Of a stretch of DNA of 64,000 nt, positions 33,075-44,180 are shown in pieces. Source of the DNA: Chelonobacter sp050613185 (GTDB lineage: Bacteria; Pseudomonadota; Gammaproteobacteria; Enterobacterales; Pasteurellaceae). The number at the start of each line of letters is the position of its first letter. Within the stretch, counting starts at the first letter, position 1. Made by a program: the position numbers and the translations under genes. Location: contig NZ_CP192511.1 in assembly GCF_050613185.1 (NCBI RefSeq), forward strand, positions 1,178,001 to 1,242,000. The letters run 5' to 3'. The notes beneath the pieces are model-generated. The model was not told the DNA's origin. It worked only from the letters and a program-made list of their open reading frames with translations, and ran no database searches.

Positions 33075-34094
33075 ATGAATAATATGTTATTGCTAAATAA
33101 GCTTGATTATAAGAAAACATTAAATCGCTACGGAATTATTTTTGCATTTATTGCATTATGTTTGGCGATTGCGATTGCTGGTGAAATTTCAGTTTATTAT
33201 GGAAATTGGGCAGACAACTACTTTTTAAGTAGAGATAATGCGTTGATTATTTTGCGACAGGTGTCTATCAATGGCATTTTAGCAATAGGCATGACATTCG
33301 TAATTATTACTGCAGGTGTAGATTTATCTGTTGGAGCAGTGTTGGCTCTAGCCGGTATTATTTCTGCACGTTTTGCAACTAGCGGTAGCCTTGCAATTGG
33401 CGATACTGATATGGCGCTTTGGTTGCCGGTTTTTATTGCAATTACGGTGGGCGCATTGGCTGGTTTTATTAATGGTGCGGTGATTGCTAAATATAATTTA
33501 CAGCCCTTTATCGTTACGATGGGAATGTTATCAATTGCACGTGGATTAACCTTACTTTCAACCGATGGTAACCCTGTTTCGCAATTAAATCCAGATTTTC
33601 GCTGGTTAGGAAACGGTTATTTATTTGACAGTATTCCTATTCCGGTGGTGGTGTTTATTTTCATCTTTGTGATTGCGTGGATCATTTTAAATAAAATGCC
33701 GTTTGGACGTTATATTTATGCTGTCGGTGGAAATGAAAAAAGCACCCGCACTTCAGGGATTAATGTATTTCAAATTAAAGTCTTAGTTTATACTTTCTGT
33801 GGTGTTCTAGCTGCGATAGCAGGGTTAATTTTGACTGCAAGAACCGGCTCGGCACAAACAAATGCAGGAACAGCTTACGAACTTGATGCGATTGCTGCGG
33901 TTGTGATTGGCGGAACGAGTATGGTTGGTGGGGTCGGGACATTGATGGGAACGTTTTTCGGAATTTTGATTATCGGGGTCTTGAATAATGGATTGGATTT
34001 GTTGGGGGTGCAGTCGTATTACCAACAACTGATAAAAGGTGTACTTATTGTTGTTGCCGTGATGTTAGATCCATCACGCAAACAACGTCGATAA
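33075..34094 (+). CDS. Sugar ABC importer permease (RbsC type)
   Basis: A 339-residue membrane protein of the BPD_transp_2 family with about nine hydrophobic helices. Family sequences include IGMTFVIITAGVDLSVGAVLALAG and ALDAIAAVVIGGTSMVGGVGTLMGT-like DAIAAVVIGGTSMVGGVG. It is 20 bases downstream of the ATPase gene and 48 bases before the binding-protein gene. Confidence 0.92.
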   Translation: MNNMLLLNKLDYKKTLNRYGIIFAFIALCLAIAIAGEISVYYGNWADNYFLSRDNALIILRQVSINGILAIGMTFVIITAGVDLSVGAVLALAGIISARFATSGSLAIGDTDMALWLPVFIAITVGALAGFINGAVIAKYNLQPFIVTMGMLSIARGLTLLSTDGNPVSQLNPDFRWLGNGYLFDSIPIPVVVFIFIFVIAWIILNKMPFGRYIYAVGGNEKSTRTSGINVFQIKVLVYTFCGVLAAIAGLILTARTGSAQTNAGTAYELDAIAAVVIGGTSMVGGVGTLMGTFFGILIIGVLNNGLDLLGVQSYYQQLIKGVLIVVAVMLDPSRKQRR

Positions 34095-34142
34095 TGTGTT
34101 GTTGTATGACACGGTTTTCTCAACTTAAAGAGGATTTATTTT

Positions 34143-35135
34143 ATGAAAAAATGGCTCTTAACATCAGTTGCATTGGCAGTTTCAACCACAGCAGTTGCAC
34201 AAAAACCACCCGTTAAAATTTCAATTTTAATGTATGGAATGAAAGCGGAATTTGTGCAATTAATGGAAAAAGCAGCAAAGGATCATCCTGCTGTAAAACA
34301 AGGATTAGCAACCTTAACCATTTATGATGGTCGTTATGATCCGTTGGTACAAAATAATCAGGCAGAAACCGCAATTCAAACTAAAACTGATGCGATTATT
34401 ATTAATCCGATGGACTATGAAGCAAATATTGATGTTGTGACGATGGCGAATAAAGCGAATATTCCGGTCGTGGTGACAAATGCGCGTTTAAATACCGACA
34501 AAATGACAAGCGAAGTGGTGTCTGATGATGTTGAAGGCGGATATTTGGAAGCGAAAGCGGTATTGGAAAAAATGAACTGCAAAGGTAATGTTGTGATTAT
34601 TGAAGGTCCGAAAGGTGGTTCTGGTGAAATCCAGCGTGGACAAGGTAATGAACGCGCTATTGCTGAATGCGGTGAAGGAAATATTAAAATTTTAGAACGG
34701 AAAACTGCGAACTGGTCACGCTCTGAAGCTATTCCTCTAATGGAAAACTGGTTACAAAAACATCGTGGTAAAATTAATGGGGTGATAGCACAAAATGATG
34801 AAATGGCACTCGGCGCAATTGAAGCGATTCAAAGCGCGGGACTAAATGTGTATGATTTTGCGATTGCTGGTGTTGACGGTGTAAGTGATGCGATTCATGC
34901 CGTAAAAGAGAAGAAAATGACTTCAATTTTACAAGATGCCAGAGGACAAATTCACGGTTCGATAGATGTTGCGATGAAAGCAGTAGTTGGCGACGGTTAT
35001 CAACCGATGTCAGATATTTGGCAGCAATATCAAGGAAAAATGGATTGGAATGATGGCAAATCTAAACGGTATGATGTCCCGTGGACGGTTGTAACCTTAG
35101 AAAATGCCGATCATTTGTTGGATATGCGTAAATAA
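34143..35135 (+). CDS. Periplasmic sugar-binding protein of the CUT2 importer
   Basis: A 330-residue exported protein; the signal peptide is KKWLLTSVALAVSTTAVAQ. The mature part is a two-lobed periplasmic binding protein (peripla_BP_4), with ITIYDGRYDPLVQNNQAETAI-like QAETAIQTKTDAIIINPMD and AIAGVDGVSDAI. The order ATPase-permease-binding protein is complete. The ligand is unknown; lyxose, xylitol, xylulose or a related compound is suggested by its operon partners. Confidence 0.88.
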   Translation: MKKWLLTSVALAVSTTAVAQKPPVKISILMYGMKAEFVQLMEKAAKDHPAVKQGLATLTIYDGRYDPLVQNNQAETAIQTKTDAIIINPMDYEANIDVVTMANKANIPVVVTNARLNTDKMTSEVVSDDVEGGYLEAKAVLEKMNCKGNVVIIEGPKGGSGEIQRGQGNERAIAECGEGNIKILERKTANWSRSEAIPLMENWLQKHRGKINGVIAQNDEMALGAIEAIQSAGLNVYDFAIAGVDGVSDAIHAVKEKKMTSILQDARGQIHGSIDVAMKAVVGDGYQPMSDIWQQYQGKMDWNDGKSKRYDVPWTVVTLENADHLLDMRK

Positions 35136-35177
35136 TAAATGCGCAATCTGCTAATGATGTATTTATGACTTAAACTG

Positions 35178-35221
35178 ACCGCACTTTTACCTATTTTATG
35201 CTAAAAGTGCGGTTATTTTTT
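35178..35221. terminator. Inverted uptake-signal terminator after the pentose operon
   Basis: ACCGCACTTTT and AAAAGTGCGGT form a perfect 11-bp stem with a 14-base loop, followed by TATTTTTT. It sits between convergent genes and could terminate both. Confidence 0.8.
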
Positions 35222-35223
35222 GC

Positions 35224-35823
35224 TTAACCAAAGATTTTAAACCGTTGTTCATCGTCCATATAGGTTTTTTCTCCCGCTGCCGCTTCGATACTGCCGAATG
35301 GCATTTGTGCGCGCAGTTTCCAGCTTGCCGGAATGCCCCAGGTTTTTGCCACTTCTTGGTCGATAATCGGATTGTAGTGTTGTAGGGTCGCGCCTAAACC
35401 GGCTTCGGTTAATGCCAGCCACACCGCATATTGCGCCATGCCGCCGGATTGTTCCGACCAAATCGGGAAGTTTTCGGCATAAGTTGCGAATTGCCGTTGT
35501 AAACCGGTTACTACGTCTTGATCTTCAAAATAGAGTACGGTGCCGAAACCCGCTTTGAAATAGCTGTTCACTTTGGTTTCCGTTGCCGCAAATGCGTCGG
35601 TAGGCACGATTTTACGCAGCGTGTCTAATACGATATCCCATAGTTTTTCGTGTTCCGCACCGAATAGCACCACGACACGCGAAGATTGTGAATTGAATGA
35701 TGATGGCGCCTCGCGCACGGTTTGTTTAATCAGTGCGGTCAGGCTGTCTTTGGATAGTTCAACGTTTTTGCCGATACTGTAAATCGAACGACGAGCCTTT
35801 TGTAATTGGTTAAATGCAGACAT
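35224..35823 (-). CDS. Nitroreductase family protein
   Basis: A 199-residue FMN-dependent oxidoreductase-like protein. The N-terminus (LQKARRSIYSIGKNVELSK) holds the FMN phosphate-binding Arg-Arg-Ser, and SSFNSQSSRVVVLFG the second FMN segment; LTEAGLGATLQHYNP forms the dimer-interface helix. It resembles the fatty-acid-regulation/oxidoreductase Frm2-like group. The physiological substrate is unknown. GGAG lies 8 bases before the ATG. Confidence 0.85.
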   Translation of the reverse strand: MSAFNQLQKARRSIYSIGKNVELSKDSLTALIKQTVREAPSSFNSQSSRVVVLFGAEHEKLWDIVLDTLRKIVPTDAFAATETKVNSYFKAGFGTVLYFEDQDVVTGLQRQFATYAENFPIWSEQSGGMAQYAVWLALTEAGLGATLQHYNPIIDQEVAKTWGIPASWKLRAQMPFGSIEAAAGEKTYMDDEQRFKIFG

Positions 35824-36102
35824 AGTGTTTTCTCCTGATTTGGCTGTGATTTTCGCTATCTTATTTTGAACAATTGCTATTGTAAATGGTGAAAATGTTG
35901 ATACATCGTTTCACCACAGGAAATTATCATGCGCCAAAGTGCGGTTTAATAAAGAATAAAATAGCAATTAAAGCAATTTTATAGTGTTTTTTTAAAACAA
36001 ATTGCTTTTTTTGGCTAAAAATATGCTATATAGTGGCGAAGTTTAGATATTATCTATTCTTAATTATTTTAACATATCATGATTATTTTAGGAGGTTGAA
36101 GC

Positions 36103-37614
36103 ATGGCTCAACAACACGCGCCGTCTTCACGTGAAACATTCTCCGGTCGTCGCGCTTTTATTATTGCGGCGATTGGTTCTGCTGTCGGATTGGGAAACAT
36201 TTGGCGTTTTCCGTATATCACTTATGAAAACGGCGGCGGTGCATTTATTATTCCTTATGTGGTGGCATTGCTGACCGCCGGGATTCCGTTATTGTTTTTG
36301 GATTACGCTATCGGGCATAAATACCGTGGCGCAGCCCCGTTGTCGTTCCGTCGTATGACCAAAAGTTTAGAAACGTTTGGTTGGTGGCAGGTAATGATTA
36401 ATATCATTATCGGCACTTACTATGCGGTGGTGCTGGGTTGGGCGGCGATGTACACCTACTACTCTTTCACCGGCGCTTGGGGTACGAATCACGCGGATTT
36501 CTTTTTTAAAGAAGTGTTGCAAATGGCGGATGCCGGCGTGAGTCTTGATTTTGTCGGCACGGTAACCGGACCACTGATTGCGGTGTGGTTGGTCTGTTTG
36601 GGGATCTTAGCGCTCGGCGTAAAAAAAGGGATCGGCAAATCTGCCGCGATAATTATGCCGTTGTTGGTGGTGATGTTCTTTGTTTTAGTGGGAACATCAT
36701 TAACGTTAGACGGTGCGGCGAAAGGCTTAAATGCGCTATTCACGCCGGACTGGTCTAAATTATATGATCCGAAAGTGTGGATTGCGGCTTACAGCCAAAT
36801 CTTCTTTTCATTATCCATTTGTTTCGGGATTATGATTACCTATGCGTCATACCTCAAACCAAAAACGGATTTGAGCGGCTCGGGCTTGGTGGTTGGTTTT
36901 GCCAACAGCTCGTTTGAAGTGTTGGCCGGTATCGGCGTATTTGCGGCGTTGGGCTTTATCGCAACTGCAAACAACCAACAAGTATCGGAAGTGGCGACAT
37001 CGGGCATTGGTTTAGCCTTTATCGCTTTCCCTGCGATTATTGATAAAGCGGGCTGGATTATCGGCGTGCTGTTCTTCGGTTCATTGACCTTTGCCGCCTT
37101 GACCTCGTTAATTTCCGTGTTAGAAGTGATTATCGCGGCGGTGCAAGATAAGCTGCAAGCGCGCCGCGCCAAAGCTGTGTTTATCGTCGGTGTGCCAATG
37201 ATGTTGGCATCGGTGTTGTTATTCGGCACGACAACCGGCTTACCGATGTTGGATGTGTTCGATAACTTCGTTAATAAATTTGGTATCGTAGCGGTGGCAT
37301 TGTTCTCGATTCAAGCGATTGTTTTAACCAACAACTTACCGCAACTGCGTGAACACATTAACCGTGTTTCTTCGTTCCAACTGGGTAAATGGTGGGAAAT
37401 CGTAGTCGGCGTAGTTACGCCGGTGGTGCTGTCGTACATGTTATTAAGCGAAGTCAGCGATGTGTTGAAAAACGGCTACGGCGGCTATCCGACATGGTTT
37501 GTAAATACCTTCGGTTGGGGCATGGCGATTGGCTTGATTGTAGTTTCCCATATTCTGTCTAAATTGGCGTGGAAACACGAAACCATTGATTTTACAAAAG
37601 GACATAAAAAATGA
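36103..37614 (+). CDS. Sodium-dependent NSS (SNF) family amino acid transporter
   Basis: A 503-residue protein with about twelve helices. The start of helix 1 has the sodium and substrate site AIGSAVGLGNIWRFPYITYENGGGAFIIPY, highly conserved in LeuT-fold NSS proteins. It most likely imports an amino acid such as methionine or alanine with sodium. An AGGAGG sequence lies 8 bases upstream. The next gene, a 30-residue MetS-like peptide, overlaps its stop as ATGA. Confidence 0.92.
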   Translation: MAQQHAPSSRETFSGRRAFIIAAIGSAVGLGNIWRFPYITYENGGGAFIIPYVVALLTAGIPLLFLDYAIGHKYRGAAPLSFRRMTKSLETFGWWQVMINIIIGTYYAVVLGWAAMYTYYSFTGAWGTNHADFFFKEVLQMADAGVSLDFVGTVTGPLIAVWLVCLGILALGVKKGIGKSAAIIMPLLVVMFFVLVGTSLTLDGAAKGLNALFTPDWSKLYDPKVWIAAYSQIFFSLSICFGIMITYASYLKPKTDLSGSGLVVGFANSSFEVLAGIGVFAALGFIATANNQQVSEVATSGIGLAFIAFPAIIDKAGWIIGVLFFGSLTFAALTSLISVLEVIIAAVQDKLQARRAKAVFIVGVPMMLASVLLFGTTTGLPMLDVFDNFVNKFGIVAVALFSIQAIVLTNNLPQLREHINRVSSFQLGKWWEIVVGVVTPVVLSYMLLSEVSDVLKNGYGGYPTWFVNTFGWGMAIGLIVVSHILSKLAWKHETIDFTKGHKK

Positions 37615-37703
37615 GTATCAGTGCAATTATCATGATGACCGTTGCCCTCGTGATTATTTGGGGCGGATTAGTGATTTCGATTAAACGCTTACCGAAAGAA
37701 TAA
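37611..37703 (+). CDS. MetS-like small subunit of the NSS transporter
   Basis: A 30-residue single-helix membrane peptide starting MSISAIIMMTVALVIIWGG and ending KRLPKE. Such peptides accompany NSS symporters; in Corynebacterium MetS is required with MetP for methionine and alanine uptake. The ATG overlaps the transporter stop (ATGA), indicating translational coupling and probably near-equal synthesis. Confidence 0.85.
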   Translation: MSISAIIMMTVALVIIWGGLVISIKRLPKE

Positions 37704-37722
37704 GCCATATTTTTAACAATCC

Positions 37723-37765
37723 AACCGCACTTTTGCTGAATAAAACCACAAAAGTGCGGTTTTTC
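37723..37765 (+). terminator. Inverted uptake-signal terminator after the NSS operon
   Basis: AACCGCACTTTTG and CAAAAGTGCGGTT form a 13-bp stem with a T tail. The stem is built from two opposed uptake signals. Confidence 0.85.
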
Positions 37766-37817
37766 GTTTAAAAAAGCGCCGCTCGGAAATTTTTTGCAAA
37801 AAAGTGAAAAAAAGCTC

Positions 37818-37845
37818 TTGCAAAGAATCGCTGAATGTCTATAAT
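37818..37845 (+). promoter_or_regulatory. Promoter of the rrn operon
   Basis: TTGCAA at 37818-37823 and TATAAT at 37840-37845 with a 16-base spacer. The following GCGC is a GC-rich discriminator as in stringently controlled rRNA promoters. The transcribed leader of about 210 bases extends to 38061 and holds no gene. Confidence 0.8.
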
Positions 37846-37894
37846 GCGCACCTCACAACGACGCAGTGTGCTGTTTGAAGCCGGCGGTTGTGAC

Positions 37895-37906
37895 TGTTCT
37901 TTAACA
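37895..37906 (+). promoter_or_regulatory. boxA antitermination element of the rrn leader
   Basis: TGTTCTTTAACA matches boxA (TGCTCTTTAACA) used by NusB-NusE antitermination complexes. A second copy precedes the 23S gene at 40181. Confidence 0.75.
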
Positions 37907-38061
37907 ATATATCAGACAATCTGTGTGGGCACTTGTGCAAGGCATTGGTAATTTAAAGATTTAAAAAAACTAAAGTCTTAATGAGTGCTGATAGTAAATT
38001 CATAATTGAAACTTTTGTGGTTTCAATATTATAGTCAGAGATTCGTTGAGCGATTGAACTT

Positions 38062-39601
<1,540 letters not shown>

Positions 39602-39676
39602 TATATGACTGATGATTTTGTATAGGTGTTCACACAGATTGTTTGATAGAAAAGAAGACAGACCGTATAGAGAGAT

Positions 39677-39753
<77 letters not shown>

Positions 39754-39782
39754 ATTCTACTTATTCTGCACCGCTTTGAGGG

Positions 39783-39932
39783 TTGCGATACTCATATGCT
39801 CGCGCATACTGCGTTTCTCACCTCAAATCGCTTTTGAATAAGCGAATTGGCTTTTAGCTTCATCATCTTGAATATCTGCGATGCCCATGTGCTGTTCGCA
39901 CACTGCGCTTCTCGATTTCAACCTGATATCGC
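39783..39932 (+). repeat. Diverged direct repeat in the tRNA-Ile/tRNA-Ala spacer
   Basis: Two related copies (39783-39831 and 39875-39932) share the order TGCGAT, hairpin, CTGCG-TTCTC, and ATCGC. The hairpins are TATGC-TCGC-GCATA at 39795-39808 and TGTGC-TGTTC-GCACA at 39888-39902. Both strands of the stem change together, which is a compensatory pattern and suggests selection on the RNA fold. Confidence 0.5.
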
Positions 39933-39950
39933 TAAATACGGGAAAAGAAA

Positions 39951-40026
39951 GGGGCTATAGCTCAGCTGGGAGAGCGCCTGCTTTGCACGCAGGAGGTCAG
40001 CGGTTCGATCCCGCTTAGCTCCACCA
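39951..40026 (+). tRNA. alaT: tRNA-Ala (TGC anticodon)
   Basis: 76 bases including encoded CCA. The anticodon loop is CTTTGCACG and the T arm is GGTTCGATCCC. It is the second tRNA of the 16S-23S spacer. The 421 bases that follow, up to the 23S gene, contain a boxA and two uptake signals but no gene. Confidence 0.97.
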
Positions 40027-40180
40027 CGCTTTAACTTGTCACAACGAGGTCAGTAATGACTGAAGTATCGGTGATAAGGGTTTATTGATTAATAGTGAGT
40101 TTTCTTAGCCAACGCTTTATGAGGGATTAAAAAACCTAAAGTGCGGTTAAGAGGATTGAGTATTGGTTGAAAAACCGATT

Positions 40181-40193
40181 TGTTCTTTAAAAA
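40181..40193 (+). promoter_or_regulatory. boxA-like element before 23S
   Basis: TGTTCTTTAAAAA resembles boxA and is about 255 bases before the 23S gene, as in other rrn operons with a second boxA in the spacer. Confidence 0.6.
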
Positions 40194-40989
40194 TTTGGAC
40201 ACAAGCTAAAAACTGAAGAGAACTCAAGCGTTCGAAAGGACGTAAGAGCTGAGTATTCGAAAATCGAGCAATCGAGAATCGAATTGGGCTTGTTTGGTGA
40301 GAAAAGGCACTGAGCAGGTCAGCGTAGGGAAACTTACGCACGAGTCAATGGAAGACGGCTTTGGGAATGGAAAGCGGACTGAACGAAACGGGCACGAAAG
40401 TGGTTAGTTGAAATGAAAGTGCGGTATAAAAATTCTTGAGGTTGTATGGTTAAGTGACGAAGCGTGCAGGGTGGATGCCTAGGCAGTCAGAGGCGAAGAA
40501 GGACGTGCTAATCTGCGAAAAGCGTGGAGGAGTTGATAAGAAGCGCTATCACTCCACGATATCCGAATGGGGAAACCCAGTAGATGAAGAATCTACTATT
40601 GTTAACTGAATCCATAGGTTAACAAGGCGAACCGGGAGAACTGAAACATCTCAGTACCCCGAGGAAAAGAAATCAATTGAGATTCCGTAAGTAGCGGCGA
40701 GCGAACACGGAGAAGCCGTTAGTGATAGTAAGTGAGTTAGGAGAATGAGTTGGGAAGCTCAATCGCAGAGGGTGATAATCCCGTATCCGAAGGCACAGTT
40801 ACGGTACTAAGCTAACAGCAAGTAGGGCGGGACACGAGAAATCCTGTTTGAAGATGGGGGGACCATCCTCCAAGGCTAAATACTCCTGACTGACCGATAG
40901 TGAACCAGTACCGTGAGGGAAAGGCGAAAAGAACCCTGGTGAAGGGAGTGAAATAGAACCTGAAACCCTGTACGTACAAGCAGTGGGAG

Positions 40990-41102
40990 CCCCCCACTTA
41001 AGCCTATTGAAGGATAGGATAAAACAACCGCACTTGATGGTTAACAACTTGCGCAGCAAGTTGGTCAACAATAAAAAATCAAGCAGTGGGCTTAAGGGGG
41101 GG
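40990..41102 (+). other. Intervening sequence in helix 25 of 23S rRNA
   Basis: In place of the short E. coli helix 25 there is a long stem: CCCCCC-A-CTTAAGCC on the left pairs with GGCTTAAG-GGGGGG on the right. Inside is a second hairpin CAACTTGC-GCA-GCAAGTTG. Its sequence contains an uptake signal, ACCGCACTT at 41027-41035. Helix 25 inserts are known in Haemophilus and Aggregatibacter 23S genes. Confidence 0.85.
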
Positions 41103-41522
41103 TGACTGCGTACCTTTTGTATAATGGGTCAGCGACTTATATTGTGTAGCGAGGTTAACCGAATAGGGGAGCCGAAGGGAAACCGAGTCTTAACTGGGCG
41201 AAGAGTTGCACGATATAGACCCGAAACCCGGTGATCTAGCCATGGGCAGGTTGAAGGTTGGGTAACACTAACTGGAGGACCGAACCGACTACTGTTGAAA
41301 AAGTAGCGGATGACTTGTGGCTGGGGGTGAAAGGCCAATCAAACCGGGAGATAGCTGGTTCTCCCCGAAATCTATTTAGGTAGAGCCTTAGACGAATACC
41401 TTCGGGGGTAGAGCACTGTTTCGGCTAGGGGGTCATCCCGACTTACCAACCCGATGCAAACTGCGAATACCGAAGAGTAATATCTAGGAGACACACGGCG
41501 GGTGCTAACGTTCGTCGTGAAG

Positions 41523-41555
<33 letters not shown>

Positions 41556-41602
41556 AAAGTCTATGTTAAGTGGGAAACGAAGTGGGAAGGCTTAGACAGC
41601 TA

Positions 41603-41634
<32 letters not shown>

Positions 41635-41713
41635 GAAAGCGTAATAGCTCACTAGTCGAGTCGGCCTGCGCGGAAGATGTAACGGGGCTAAAACATAGCA
41701 CCGAAGCTGCGGC

Positions 41714-42131
41714 ATTCAGATGACAGATTTCAGATGTCAGGAGACAGTATGGCAATCAAGTTTGAAGATTTGAAGGTGTTTCAACGCGCTTATAAAGTGT
41801 CGTTGGAAATTCATCAAGCGAGCTTGGATTTTCCTAAGATAGAGCAATATGCGTTAGGAGACCAAGTTAGACGGGCAAGCAAAAGCATTTGTGCAAATTT
41901 AGCCGAAGGTTTTGCAAGGCAACGTACTAAAGCGGATTTAAATCGATTTCTTAGCATGGCAATAGGCAGTGCTGATGAAATGCGAGTTTGGTTAAGATAC
42001 TGTTATGACTTGAAATATGTAGATGAACAAGATTGGCAAAGATGGCGTAATGAATACGAAGAAATTGCGAAGATGTTACAAGGTTTTGGTAAAACACCGA
42101 AACCTGACGTCTGAAATCTGTCATCTGATTG
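41714..42131 (+). other. Intervening sequence in helix 45 of 23S rRNA, protein-coding
   Basis: A 25-base inverted repeat bounds the insert: 41716-41740 (TCAGATGACAGATTTCAG...) and 42104-42128, with one wobble. The rRNA resumes at TGGGTAGGGGAGCG as in E. coli helix 45. The insert carries a complete gene for a four-helix-bundle protein. Most Pasteurellaceae helix 45 inserts are shorter and non-coding. Confidence 0.88.
41749..42114 (+). CDS. 23S rRNA intervening-sequence (S23) four-helix bundle protein
   Basis: A 121-residue protein of the S23/IVP family, known to form pentamers of four-helix bundles in structural studies of homologues. Family sequences are FEDLKVFQRAYKVSLEIH, DQVRRASKSICANLAEGFAR and MAIGSADEMRVWLRYCYDL. 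It lies within helix 45 of 23S. GGAG is 6 bases before the ATG at 41749; an earlier in-frame ATG at 41734 falls in the stem and has no such site. The stop codon lies in the right arm. Function is unknown; a role in IVS mobility or rRNA binding is only a guess. Confidence 0.85.
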   Translation: MAIKFEDLKVFQRAYKVSLEIHQASLDFPKIEQYALGDQVRRASKSICANLAEGFARQRTKADLNRFLSMAIGSADEMRVWLRYCYDLKYVDEQDWQRWRNEYEEIAKMLQGFGKTPKPDV

Positions 42132-42831
42132 GGTAGGGGAGCGTTGTGTAAGCGGAAGAAGGTGGCTCGAGAGGGCTGCTGGACGTATCACAAGTGCGAA
42201 TGCTGACATAAGTAACGATAAAGGGGGTGAAAAACCCCCTCGCCGGAAGACCAAGGGTTCCTGTCCAACGTTAATCGGGGCAGGGTGAGTCGGCCCCTAA
42301 GGCGAGGCTGAAGAGCGTAGTCGATGGGAAACGGGTTAATATTCCCGTACTTGTGATAAGAGCGATGTGGGGACGGAGCAGGTTAGGTTATCCGGGTGAC
42401 GGAAGTCCCGGTCCAAGCGTGTAGGATGGATGATTAGGCAAATCCGGTCATTTATATCAGAGGCGTGACGGGGAGACTCCACGGAGTCGAAGTAACCGAT
42501 ACCACACTTCCAGGAAAAGCCGCTAAGCTTATCTTATCATAAACCGTACTGAAAACCGACACAGGTGGTCAGGTAGAGAATACTCAGGCGCTTGAGAGAA
42601 CTCGGGTGAAGGAACTAGGCAAAATAGCACCGTAACTTCGGGAGAAGGTGCGCTGACGGTAATTGAAGTCCTTAACGGATAGAGGTGAAGTCAGTCGAAG
42701 TGACCAGCTGGCTGCAACTGTTTATTAAAAACACAGCACTCTGCAAACACGAAAGTGGACGTATAGGGTGTGACGCCTGCCCGGTGCTGGAAGGTTAATT
42801 GATGATGTGAGAGCATTTGATCGAAGCCCCA

Positions 42832-42917
<86 letters not shown>

Positions 42918-43339
42918 GGCCAGGCTGTCTCCACCCGAGACTCAGTGAAATTGAAATCGCCGTGAAGATGCGGTGTACCCGCGGCTAGACGGAAAGACCC
43001 CGTGAACCTTTACTATAGCTTGACACTGAACATTGAATTTTGATGTGTAGGATAGGTGGGAGACAGAGAAGTATTAACGCCAGTTAATATGGAGTCGTTG
43101 TTGAAATACCACCCTTTAAGGTTTGATGTTCTAACACAGACTGCGGCACGCGGTCGTGGACAGTGTCTGGTGGGTAGTTTGACTGGGGCGGTCTCCTCCC
43201 AAAGCGTAACGGAGGAGTACGAAGGTTTGCTAATCACGGTCGGACATCGTGAGGTTAGTACAATGGTATAAGCAAGCTTGACTGCGAGACGGACATGTCG
43301 AGCAGGTGCGAAAGCAGGTCATAGTGATCCGGTGGTTCT

Positions 43340-43395
<56 letters not shown>

Positions 43396-43424
43396 ACCGC
43401 CCAAGAGTTCATATCGACGGCGGT

Positions 43425-43467
<43 letters not shown>

Positions 43468-43468
43468 T

Positions 43469-43502
<34 letters not shown>

Positions 43503-44049
43503 TGGTACGCGAGCTGGGTTTAGAACGTCGTGAGACAGTTCGGTCCCTATCTGCCGTGGGCGTTGGAAAATTGAAAGGGGCTGCTCCTAGTACGAGAGGA
43601 CCGGAGTGGACGCACCGCTGGTGTTCCCGTTGTTTCGCCAGAAGCATTGCGGGGTAGCTATGTGCGGGAGAGATAAGTGCTGAAAGCATCTAAGCACGAA
43701 ACTTGCCTTGAGATGAGTTTTCCCACACTTAGAGTGTGTAAGGGTTGTTTAAGACGAAGACGTAGATAGGCGGGGTGTGTAAGTGTAGTGATACATTGAG
43801 CTAACCCGTACTAATTGCCCGAGAGGCTTAACCATACAACGCTCAAGGGTTTTACCCAAAAGCCGAGAGAAAGTTGTAAGAAAAGACAAGAGACGAAAGA
43901 GCGAAGTCAGAAGCTCGAGTAGGGCTCGAGGAGTTTGAATCAGATTAGCTTGTGACCGAATAGGAATAACAGCGAAAGAAACGCTGAAAGAATAAAAAAT
44001 AGAGAACAAAACAAAGTAAGAAGAAACAAAGACAATCAAGCCGAATTAT

Positions 44050-44166
44050 TCCGGCGGCGATAGTGCGGTAGCACCACCTGATTCCATGCCGAACTCAGAA
44101 GTGAAATGCCGTAACGCCGATGGTAGTGTGGGGTCTCCCCATGTGAGAGTAGGACACCGCCGGATA
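44050..44166 (+). rRNA. rrf: 5S ribosomal RNA
   Basis: About 117 bases starting TTCCGGCGGCGATAG and ending GACACCGCCGG. Internal landmarks are CCATGCCGAACTCAGAAGTGAAA and GGTAGTGTGGGGTCTCCCC. The 215 bases between 23S and 5S contain no tRNA or other gene. Confidence 0.95.
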
Positions 44167-44180
44167 TTATTGAATAGAAC

